A stretch of DNA of 64,000 bases from Actinocatenispora sp036503555 (GTDB lineage: Bacteria > Actinomycetota > Actinomycetes > Mycobacteriales > Micromonosporaceae): assembly GCA_036503555.1 (NCBI GenBank), contig DASXWQ010000075.1, positions 37,230 to 101,229 on the forward strand, read 5' to 3'. The notes below the pieces were generated by a model. That model made no database searches. It was given only the letters and a program-made list of their open reading frames with translations, and was not told where the DNA came from. Shown in pieces: positions 57,689-64,000 of the stretch. Both the position numbers and the translations under genes were made by a program. Each line of letters begins with the position of its first letter. Position 1 is the stretch's first letter.

Positions 57689-60100
57689 GTGAGTGGTACG
57701 CGGGGATGGGCGGCAGGCGTGGTGGACGGCGGGGCAGGGCAGGCACTCCGGGCCGGGGTCGGGGAGTTGGGGGAGGTCGAGCGCGAGCAGGAGTACGTGA
57801 CGGGCCTGTACGGGAAGCTCGACGCGATGCGGGCGACGGCCGCGGCGCACCTGGCGGACGCGTTGCGGGCGAGCGGCGGTACGCCGGGGGCCAGGTCGGA
57901 GCGGGAGTCGGTGGTGGCGCGGGCCCGGGAGCAGGTGGCCGGGCTGGACGCGGTGGAGCAGGGTCTGTGCTTCGGGCGGCTGGACTTCGCGGACGACACC
58001 CCGCGGTACGTGGGGCGGGTCGGGATCTTCGACGAGGACGACGACTACGAGCCGCTGCTGGTGGACTGGCGTGCGCCGGCGGCAAGGGCGTTCTATCTGG
58101 CGACGGCGGCGTCGCCGGCGGGTGTGCGGCGCCGGCGGCACATCACGCTGCGGGGGCGCGGCGTCGTCGGGATCAACGACGAGGTGCTGGATCTCGACGA
58201 GGCGGGTGGCGCACCGAACCGGGACGGTCTGACGGGCGAGGCGACGTTGTTGGCGGCGCTGACCCGCAGCCGTACGGGGCGGATGCGCGACATCGTCGAC
58301 ACGATCCAGGCGGAGCAGGACCAGGTGATCCGGGCGGCGATGCCGGGTGTGCTGGTGGTGCAGGGCGGCCCGGGTACGGGGAAGACGGCGGTGGCGCTGC
58401 ACCGCGCGGCGTACCTGCTGTACACGTACCGGGAGCAGTTGTCGCGGCAGGGTGTGCTGCTGGTGGGGCCGCATGCGACGTTCCTGGCGTACATCGAGCA
58501 CGTGTTGCCGGCGCTGGCGGAGACGGGCGTGCTGCCGCGTACGGTGGGCCAGCTGTTCCCGGGGGTCGACGCGCGGCGGGCGGAGAGCGCGGCGGCGGCC
58601 GCGGTGAAGGGCGACACGGCCATGGTCGACGTGGTACGCGCGGCGGTGGCGGACCGGCAGCGGGTGCCGGCCGAGCCGGTCGAGGTGCGGATCGCGGACA
58701 CGCATGCCGGGTTCGGTTTCCAGCACGACACGGTGCTGCTGGATCCGGAGGTGATCGAGCGGGCCCGGGAGCGGGCGCGGCGCAGTTTGCGGCCGCACAA
58801 CCTGGCCCAGCCGGTGTTCGTCGCGGAGGTGGTCGACGCGCTGGGTTGGCAGGTGGCGCAGCGCCTCGGCGACGACCCGTACGCCGACCAGGCGCTCGGC
58901 GGCAACGACGCGCCCGGCGAGGGTGCCCTGCTGCTGGACGAGACGGATGTGGCGGAGATCCGGCGCGAGCTGGCCACGGACGCGGCGCTGGCCGCCGCGC
59001 TGGACGAGCTGTGGCCCATCCTCACGCCGCGGCGTCTGCTCGCCGACCTGTACGCCTCCGACGAGCGGATGGCGGCCGCCGGCCTGACCGACGAACAGAT
59101 CGCGCTGCTGCGCCGGGAGCCGGGTGGCGGCTGGACGCCGGCGGACGTACCGCTGTTGGACGAGGCGGCGGAGCTGCTGGGCGAGGACGACGCGGCGCGC
59201 CGTGCCCGGGAGGAGCGGGCCCGGCGGATGCGCGTCGCGTACGCGCAGGGGGTGCTGGACATCACCGCGGGTTCGGCGTCGCAGGAGTTCGAGGACGAGG
59301 AGTCGGAGATCCTGGAGGTCACCGACCTGCTCGACGCCGAGCACCTCGCCGAACGCCAGGAGTACGCGGAGCACCTGACGGCGGCGGAGCGCGCGGCCGT
59401 GGACCGGGAGTGGACGTTCGGGCACGTCATCGTGGACGAGGCGCAGGACCTGTCGCCGATGGCGTGGCGGCTGCTGATGCGCCGCTGCCCGACGCGTTCG
59501 ATGACGGTGGTCGGTGACGTCGCGCAGACCGGCGAGGAGTCCGGCACCGGCGCCTGGTCGGACGTCTTCGACCGGTACGCCACGGACCGGTGGCGCCTCA
59601 CCGAGCTGCGCACCAGCTACCGCACCCCGGCCGAGATCCTGTCGGTGGCGGCGCGGCTGCTCCGGCACATCGACCCGTCGCTCGCCGCGCCGCGCGCCGT
59701 CCGGGAGACCGGCGTACCGCCGGCGATCGTCGCCGCCGCGCCCGACCGGCTGGCCGCGACGCTCGCCGACACGGTGGCCGCCGCGGTCGCCGAGGTCGGT
59801 GACGGCCGGGTCGGCGTGATCGTCCCGACGGGGTCCGCGGCGTCGCTCGGCGGCGCGGTCATCGCCGCCGTACCGGACGCGGCGACGGGCGACGACCCGG
59901 ACCTGGAACGTACGGTCGCGGTGCTGACGCCCCGGCAGGCCAAGGGCCTGGAGTTCGACACGGTGGTGGTGGCGGAGCCGGCGGCGATCGTGGCCGGGTC
60001 GCCCCGCGGGTACAGCGACCTCTACGTCGCGCTCACCCGTACCACCAACCGTCTCGTCATCGTCCACAGTGGACACCTGCCGGTCGAGCTCACCGCCTGA
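57689..60100 (+). CDS. helR: RNA polymerase recycling ATPase, HelD/HelR type
   Basis: An 803-residue UvrD-like SF1 motor of the HelD family. The N-terminal coiled-coil arm (about 1-70, with E-R-E-Q-E-Y-V) is followed by L-V-D-W-R-A-P-A-A-R-A-F-Y and G-V-R-R-R-R-H, Walker A G-G-P-G-T-G-K232-T and V-D583-E-A-Q-D. The large insertion between helicase halves is as expected. Such proteins pull stalled RNA polymerase off DNA; HelR members also displace rifampicin. GTG at 57689 without a clear Shine-Dalgarno. The class assignment (HelR versus other actinobacterial HelD) is from overall pattern. Confidence 0.82.
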   Translation: MSGTRGWAAGVVDGGAGQALRAGVGELGEVEREQEYVTGLYGKLDAMRATAAAHLADALRASGGTPGARSERESVVARAREQVAGLDAVEQGLCFGRLDFADDTPRYVGRVGIFDEDDDYEPLLVDWRAPAARAFYLATAASPAGVRRRRHITLRGRGVVGINDEVLDLDEAGGAPNRDGLTGEATLLAALTRSRTGRMRDIVDTIQAEQDQVIRAAMPGVLVVQGGPGTGKTAVALHRAAYLLYTYREQLSRQGVLLVGPHATFLAYIEHVLPALAETGVLPRTVGQLFPGVDARRAESAAAAAVKGDTAMVDVVRAAVADRQRVPAEPVEVRIADTHAGFGFQHDTVLLDPEVIERARERARRSLRPHNLAQPVFVAEVVDALGWQVAQRLGDDPYADQALGGNDAPGEGALLLDETDVAEIRRELATDAALAAALDELWPILTPRRLLADLYASDERMAAAGLTDEQIALLRREPGGGWTPADVPLLDEAAELLGEDDAARRAREERARRMRVAYAQGVLDITAGSASQEFEDEESEILEVTDLLDAEHLAERQEYAEHLTAAERAAVDREWTFGHVIVDEAQDLSPMAWRLLMRRCPTRSMTVVGDVAQTGEESGTGAWSDVFDRYATDRWRLTELRTSYRTPAEILSVAARLLRHIDPSLAAPRAVRETGVPPAIVAAAPDRLAATLADTVAAAVAEVGDGRVGVIVPTGSAASLGGAVIAAVPDAATGDDPDLERTVAVLTPRQAKGLEFDTVVVAEPAAIVAGSPRGYSDLYVALTRTTNRLVIVHSGHLPVELTA

Positions 60101-60133
60101 CCCGGCTGACCCGCCGCCCCGCGCGGGACGGGC

Positions 60134-61084
60134 TCACTGCATCATCGACACCGGTGGGTGCGTGTGGTCGCGGCGGCACCGGTACACCTGCAGCGTGTAG
60201 CCGCGGGCGATGCACACACCGGTCGGCTCGGACGAGCGCGGTGGCGCGTGCTCGTCCTCGACCGGCCGCCAGCTGCGGTTGCCGCCGTCCCACTCGTAGC
60301 TGTCGATCGTCAGAAGCGCCTCAGCTGGCGATCCACAGGGGCAGTCCGTCGGGAACGGGTCCCGGAACGTCCACGGCGCCGGCCATCCGCCGACCTTCCA
60401 TCCGGGCGCGACGGACAGGTCGAACTGGTAGAGGTTCCGGCCGTCGTCCCAGGCTTCGACCCGGTCGGCCAGGTCGGCCGGGAGCGCCTCATGCGGCGGG
60501 TACTCGGTGACCTGCTCGGGATGGAGCACACACGGGTTCGGGAGATAGTCGTCCATGACCAGGCGGGGTTCGGGCGGCGAGGTGAGCGCGTCGGTGACCG
60601 TGGCGGCGCGGCGCCAGCGCAGTCGTACCGCGGGAAGCTCCTCGTCGGGATGGTTCAGCGGACACCACAGGACCTGGAGCAGGTCCGTGTCGTCCGGGCA
60701 GAACAGGTCGGGCAGGTCCCGGGCGTGAAACTGGGCGACAGGCAACAGCGGCACCGGCCGGTCGTCGAGGACGTGGCTGAGCGCATGGATCCGCCGCACC
60801 TCGGCGCTCTCCCCAGCGGTGTACGGCCGGCCGACGGCACCCGCGACCAGCGAGCGAAGGCGCCGCTCGTCGTCGGGCCGCGCCAGGCCGTATCCCTCGT
60901 GCGGGCCGACGCACGTCGGCCAGGGCTCGTCCGCCGGCCACAGCAACGGGCCACCGACCGAGCTGTCCGCCACGGTCGGCGACCCGGACCGCGGATGCAG
61001 TCGGGTGCTGGTGCGCGCGTGTCTCGCGAGCTCCGGGAACAGCCCGACCACGTCCACCGGCCGCGCCGGCGTCGTCCTCGTCAT
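60134..61084 (-). CDS. DUF1963/YwqG-like protein
   Basis: A 316-residue protein. Two similar halves of beta-strands include G-G-P-L-L-W-P-A-D-E-P-W-P, L-L-P-V-A-Q-F-H-A-R-D-L-P-D-L-F, and later V-G-G-W-P-A-P-W-T-F and L-L-T-I-D-S-Y. These recall DUF1963 proteins with their G-G-x-P-x-L-P and A-Q-I-x-L-x-D-L motifs. Function unknown for the family. The ATG at 61084 follows GAAGGGA; longer in-frame starts are unsupported. Converges on helR. Confidence 0.7.
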   Translation of the reverse strand: MTRTTPARPVDVVGLFPELARHARTSTRLHPRSGSPTVADSSVGGPLLWPADEPWPTCVGPHEGYGLARPDDERRLRSLVAGAVGRPYTAGESAEVRRIHALSHVLDDRPVPLLPVAQFHARDLPDLFCPDDTDLLQVLWCPLNHPDEELPAVRLRWRRAATVTDALTSPPEPRLVMDDYLPNPCVLHPEQVTEYPPHEALPADLADRVEAWDDGRNLYQFDLSVAPGWKVGGWPAPWTFRDPFPTDCPCGSPAEALLTIDSYEWDGGNRSWRPVEDEHAPPRSSEPTGVCIARGYTLQVYRCRRDHTHPPVSMMQ

Positions 61085-61146
61085 CCGAAGTCCCTTCGTG
61101 TGCGGCACCAGCGGCTGTCTACCACTCCGGTACGACACGCAGGGCG

Positions 61147-61572
61147 TCAGTCGTCGCCACCGTCGCAGGTGTCGCGGCGCCATCGGTAGTCGGAGTCCCC
61201 GTGATGGTGGCCGTGCGTGCGGTGGCCCGACGGGCTGGGGCTGGCGCAGGACGCGTACCGGCGGCTCCGTGACGGCGACGCCGACGGTGTCGCCGACGGT
61301 GTCGGCGACGTACGCGTGGCGGTGTGCGGGACGGTGGGCGTGGGTGCCGGCGCGGCGGAGGTCGGGCGCGCGGGCAGCCGGGAGACGGCGGCGGCGGTGG
61401 GCCGTTCGTTGCCGGCGGCGACCTGCCGGTCCGGGAGCGGGTCGGTCAGGCCGGTCATCACCGCCCCGAACGCGGCGCTGAGGAGGACCGCCGCGGCCAC
61501 GGACAGGCCGAGCACCGTGGCCGGGCGTACCCGGTGGCGGCGCCGGTGACGGGGCGGGTGCGGTTCGGCCAC
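61147..61572 (-). CDS. small membrane-anchored protein, Ser/Thr/Pro- and His-rich
   Basis: A 141-residue protein. A His/Arg-rich N-terminus leads to one membrane helix (about 20-42), then a Pro/Ala/Ser/Thr-rich extracytoplasmic region and a C-terminal H-R-T-H-G-H-H-H-G-D cluster with two cysteines further out. The histidines may bind metal. GTG at 61572 after CGAGGT. Not recognised as a family; coding potential is supported by sharp topology only. Confidence 0.5.
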   Translation of the reverse strand: MAEPHPPRHRRRHRVRPATVLGLSVAAAVLLSAAFGAVMTGLTDPLPDRQVAAGNERPTAAAVSRLPARPTSAAPAPTPTVPHTATRTSPTPSATPSASPSRSRRYASCASPSPSGHRTHGHHHGDSDYRWRRDTCDGGDD

Positions 61573-61735
61573 GGGCGGACCTCGTGAGGGCTGGGCGGAA
61601 ACTGCCGGTACCTGCCGAGACTGCCCGGTCCGGCCCGCCGACGGCATCGGCCGCGTGGCCCGGCATGGATAACGACCCGGCGGGTGGATGTCCCCCGACC
61701 GGCCGGATCCGCGCGGAACGCCCGCCCGGCGCGGG

Positions 61736-62155
61736 TCAGGGTGCGAAGATCTGCGACTCGTCCGCGAACGACTTGAACTCCAGTGCGTTGCCCGCCGGGT
61801 CGTGGAGGAACATCGTCCACTGTTCGCCGGGCTGGCCGGGGAACCGCAGGTACGGCTCGATGACGAACGCGGTGCCGGCGGCGCGGAGCCGGTCGGCGAG
61901 GGCGCGGAAGTCGTCGGCGGGCAGCAGCAACCCGAAGTGCGGCACCGGTACGTCGTGCCCGTCGACCTCGCTGTGCCCGGCGGGACCCGCCGCGTGCGGG
62001 ACGAGGTGGGTGACGAGCTGGTGGCCGTACAGGTCCCAGTCGATCCAGTGGTCGGACTCGCGGCCCTGCGCAAGCCCCAGCACGGAACCGTAGAAGGTGC
62101 GGGCGGCGGCCAGGTCGTCGACGGGTACGGCGAGGTGGAATCCGGGTCGGTGCAT
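61736..62155 (-). CDS. VOC-family (glyoxalase-fold) protein
   Basis: A 139-residue protein with two beta-alpha-beta-beta-beta modules. F-H-L-A-V-P-V-D-D-L-A-A-A-R-T-F-Y-G-S-V-L-G opens the first, V-P-H-F-G-L-L-L-P opens the second, and F-L-H-D-P-A-G-N-A-L-E-F-K closes it with the metal-binding Glu. Members are dioxygenases, glyoxalases or thiol transferases; function not determinable. The ATG at 62155 is the first Met before the fold; the Shine-Dalgarno is weak. Confidence 0.82.
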   Translation of the reverse strand: MHRPGFHLAVPVDDLAAARTFYGSVLGLAQGRESDHWIDWDLYGHQLVTHLVPHAAGPAGHSEVDGHDVPVPHFGLLLPADDFRALADRLRAAGTAFVIEPYLRFPGQPGEQWTMFLHDPAGNALEFKSFADESQIFAP

Positions 62156-62281
62156 GACCGTGATGATGGCAGCCGGCCCCGGTCGGCGACCGCGGGATAC
62201 CGCATGGTGGGCTGCCACCGCTGCCGGCGGCCCCGCCGGGGCACGGCCTAACCTGGGGTTTCGACGAACGCGGAGGGGACG

Positions 62282-62806
62282 ATGACGACACCGACCGGCG
62301 AGCGGGCCGACCTGTTGCGGATCCTGACCGAGCAGCGCGAGACGTTCCTGGTGGCGCTGCACGGGATCGACGACGAGCAGGCACGCCGGCGTACCACGGC
62401 CAGCGAGCTGACGCTGGGCGGCCTGGCGCGGCACCTGGCGCAGTGCTACCGGACCTGGTTCGCGATCATGGCCGGGCGGGGGCCGGAGATGACCGCGGCG
62501 GAGATGGCCGACCCGGAGCAGTACCTGATGCGTGGCTCGGACACGGTCGAGGCGCTGGTGGCGGACTTCCGGGTGGCGTTCGACGAGCTGGCCGCGGCGC
62601 TGGCGGACGCCGACGACCTGGACCGCACGGTCCCGCTGCCGTCGTTCCCGTGGGCGACCGGGGAGCCGCAACGCTGGTCGCTGCGGTACATCGTGCTGCA
62701 CCTGTTCCGGGAGACCACGCACCACTCGGGGCACGCCGACATCATCCGCGAGTCCCTCGACGGCGCCAGTACGACCGCCCGCCTCGCCGAGGTCCTCGGC
62801 CTCTGA
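62282..62806 (+). CDS. DinB/DUF664-family protein, paralogue
   Basis: A 174-residue DinB-fold protein, clearly paralogous to 53460-53993. G-G-L-A-R-H-L near residue 50, and Y-I-V-L-H-L-F-R-E-T-T-H-H-S-G-H-A-D near 140-155, provide the histidines, and the G-E-R-A-D-L-L start and G-H-A-D-I-I-R-E-S-L-D-G-A end match it closely. ATG at 62282 after GGAGGGG; a TAACCT -10 lies at 62249-62254. The shared family suggests a thiol-dependent detoxification role, as inference only. Confidence 0.82.
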   Translation: MTTPTGERADLLRILTEQRETFLVALHGIDDEQARRRTTASELTLGGLARHLAQCYRTWFAIMAGRGPEMTAAEMADPEQYLMRGSDTVEALVADFRVAFDELAAALADADDLDRTVPLPSFPWATGEPQRWSLRYIVLHLFRETTHHSGHADIIRESLDGASTTARLAEVLGL

Positions 62807-62839
62807 GCCGCGTCACACCCGGCTGGAAGAATCCGGGGT

Positions 62840-63334
62840 GTGGAGACTGACTGGACGTACCTGCCGGAGCCGGCGCGCGGCATCGCCGTGGCCACCGAGA
62901 CGGCGGTGGCGGCGGCCCGCGACGCCGACCCCGAGCGGTACGCCGACGCGACCGAGCGGCTCGCCGCGCACCACGCCGAGCAGGTCGGCATCGTCGCCGG
63001 CGAGACGGTACGGCTGCTGCTGGAGGACCGCTACTCCGACGGGCTGACCGGCGACGACCTGCGCGAGGTGCTGACCCGCTGCGCGCACGCCGCCACCTGG
63101 TACGACGACTTCGACCCGGCCGTGGCGACCACGCTGATCGCCGGGGCGCTGGGCGTACACGAGGCGGACGGGGAGCGGCTGCCGCTGAGTGCGTCGGACA
63201 TGGCCGGCCACGCTCCGCTGCTCATCGCCGTCCTCGCCGCCGCACCGCCCGCGAAGGGCGAGACGCGCCACCCGCTCACCGTGTACCTGCGGGCCGCGCT
63301 CGCCGAGATCGCCCGTACCCAGACGATGGACTGA
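62840..63334 (+). CDS. hypothetical helical protein
   Basis: A 164-residue, mostly helical protein with no recognised domain. Features: an acidic face with repeated A-A/E-A stretches, R-L-L-L-E-D-R-Y-S-D-G-L-T-G-D-D-L and one cysteine in T-R-C-A-H-A-A-T-W-Y-D-D-F. GTG start at 62840, 33 nt after the DinB stop, with no Shine-Dalgarno; AAGAAT (62827-62832) lies 7 nt upstream, so a leaderless start is possible. Ends at a strong terminator. Confidence 0.65.
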   Translation: METDWTYLPEPARGIAVATETAVAAARDADPERYADATERLAAHHAEQVGIVAGETVRLLLEDRYSDGLTGDDLREVLTRCAHAATWYDDFDPAVATTLIAGALGVHEADGERLPLSASDMAGHAPLLIAVLAAAPPAKGETRHPLTVYLRAALAEIARTQTMD

Positions 63335-63369
63335 CGCGGTCGTCCCGGGCGAGCCTGGACGACGCCGAA

Positions 63370-63411
63370 ACGCCCACCCGGCGCCCCCGAAAGCGACCGC
63401 CGGGTGGGCGT
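63370..63411. terminator. strong bidirectional terminator
   Basis: Perfect 14-bp stem (63370-63383 with 63398-63411) and a 14-nt loop between two convergent genes. Confidence 0.8.
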
Positions 63412-63418
63412 TGGAGGC

Positions 63419-64000
63419 TCACGCCCGCTGCGCCGGACCCTCCGCGGCGACGGCGGTGGCCGGGGGTACCGCCGGACGCGGCTTCGGTACGCCGAGGCGC
63501 CGCTGGATGTAGATCTCCACGATCAGCAGGTTCGCGAACAGTGCGAGCCACACGCTGCCGCTGGCGATGTCGTGGAACATCGCCGCCTCGTCGCCGTGGT
63601 ACATCGGGCCGTCGAGGAGACCGGACGCGATCACGGCGACGATGATCTGCCACGGGCGGGACGCCAGCGAGGCGAGCGTGACGCCGAAGTTGCGGATCAT
63701 CCAGCGCCGGTGGTCGGCGTACCGGAGGGTGCGGGCGGCGCGGTAGCCGGCGATCGCGGTGACGATCCACATCGCGTCGAGGGCGTACAGCCCGGCGATG
63801 TTGGCGACGCCGAACGTGCTCATCGTCGCGACCGGGATGGCCAGCACCATCGACGGGAACACCCCGGCGAAGAAGTACGCCCGGCCGGTCCAGCGGTGCA
63901 CCTTCGGGTACTTGTTCCGCAGCCACGGCCAGAACTGCGCGAACCCGGTGAGGGTCGCGACGGTCGCGGTGGCGATGTGCGCGACGAGCAGCCAGTAGTG
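63419..64000 (-). CDS. DUF2306-like membrane protein (N-terminus beyond window)
   Basis: An open frame from the window edge to the stop at 63419, 193 residues visible. Several membrane helices, with H-R-W-T-G-R-A-Y-F near residue 34 and the D-H-R-R-W-M-I-R-N-F-G helix start, as in DUF2306 predicted membrane proteins. The histidines in H-R-W and D-H-R-R-W could ligate haem; function unknown. The C-terminal tail is Pro/Ala-rich and cytoplasmic. The start lies outside the window. Confidence 0.75.
   Translation of the reverse strand, partial: HYWLLVAHIATATVATLTGFAQFWPWLRNKYPKVHRWTGRAYFFAGVFPSMVLAIPVATMSTFGVANIAGLYALDAMWIVTAIAGYRAARTLRYADHRRWMIRNFGVTLASLASRPWQIIVAVIASGLLDGPMYHGDEAAMFHDIASGSVWLALFANLLIVEIYIQRRLGVPKPRPAVPPATAVAAEGPAQRA

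Overview
The window is high-GC actinobacterial DNA. G/C third codon positions dominate, GTG starts are common, and many genes are coupled by 4-base GTGA or ATGA overlaps. Several genes are actinobacterial markers: UvrD2 with a divergent mycoredoxin, an AdnA/AdnB helicase-nuclease pair, a HelR-type RNA polymerase recycling ATPase and a mycothiol-synthase-like tandem GNAT protein. The order uvrD2, mrx1, nudC, adnB, adnA recalls the Rv3198c to Rv3202c block of Mycobacterium, here with extra genes between. A Micromonosporaceae-like host is a reasonable guess from style and gene content, but it is not proven.

Layout. 1-9.2 kb: UvrD2 (cut by the window edge), mycoredoxin, an MFS exporter with an ArsR-type regulator, a MarR regulator divergent from a DDN-hemerythrin fusion, NudC, and a two-subunit M16 peptidase. 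9.2-12.8 kb: a membrane protein, then SPFH, ribbon-helix-helix and GOLPH3 genes behind a perfect 16-bp palindrome. 12.9-18.1 kb: a tandem GNAT protein, and a DeoR regulator divergent from a leader ORF, MFS, MBL and HAD operon. 18.2-25.1 kb: adnA, adnB and a thioesterase. 25.2-33.5 kb: mostly envelope and transport genes (carboxypeptidase-regulatory-repeat protein, short gamma-glutamyltransferase, secreted protein, EamA exporter, MarR/MFS pair, alpha/beta hydrolase behind an attenuator-like leader). 33.5-37.4 kb: three minus-strand genes resembling a split Dna2 (Fe-S RecB-like protein, unknown protein, SF1 helicase). 37.4-42.8 kb: a ROK regulator divergent from a ribose-type sugar ABC operon, with a 215-bp nested inverted-repeat element at the head of the operon.

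44.0-49.3 kb is the most unusual stretch. Its codon use is visibly less GC-biased. It is a tight five-gene operon: Crp-type regulator, nucleotide-cyclase homologue, protein with a degenerate P-loop and a helical tail, unknown protein, and a small three-helix membrane protein whose N-terminus resembles Pycsar membrane effectors. It is flanked by a 9-bp operator-like dyad and a 14-bp-stem hairpin. I read it as a candidate cyclic-nucleotide conflict (anti-phage) system. A single-chain Eco57I-type restriction-modification enzyme (54.0-57.3 kb) and a HelR ATPase follow, among ordinary genes (cyclophilin, phosphodiesterase-fold enzyme, FAD monooxygenase with TetR regulator, two DinB proteins, VOC protein). 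A DUF2306-like membrane protein is cut by the right edge.

Regulation. Several start codons sit about 6 nt after a TANNNT-like -10 box with no Shine-Dalgarno sequence, which points to leaderless mRNAs. Convergent pairs are often separated by strong GC hairpins without U-tracts. No rRNA, tRNA or CRISPR array was recognised.
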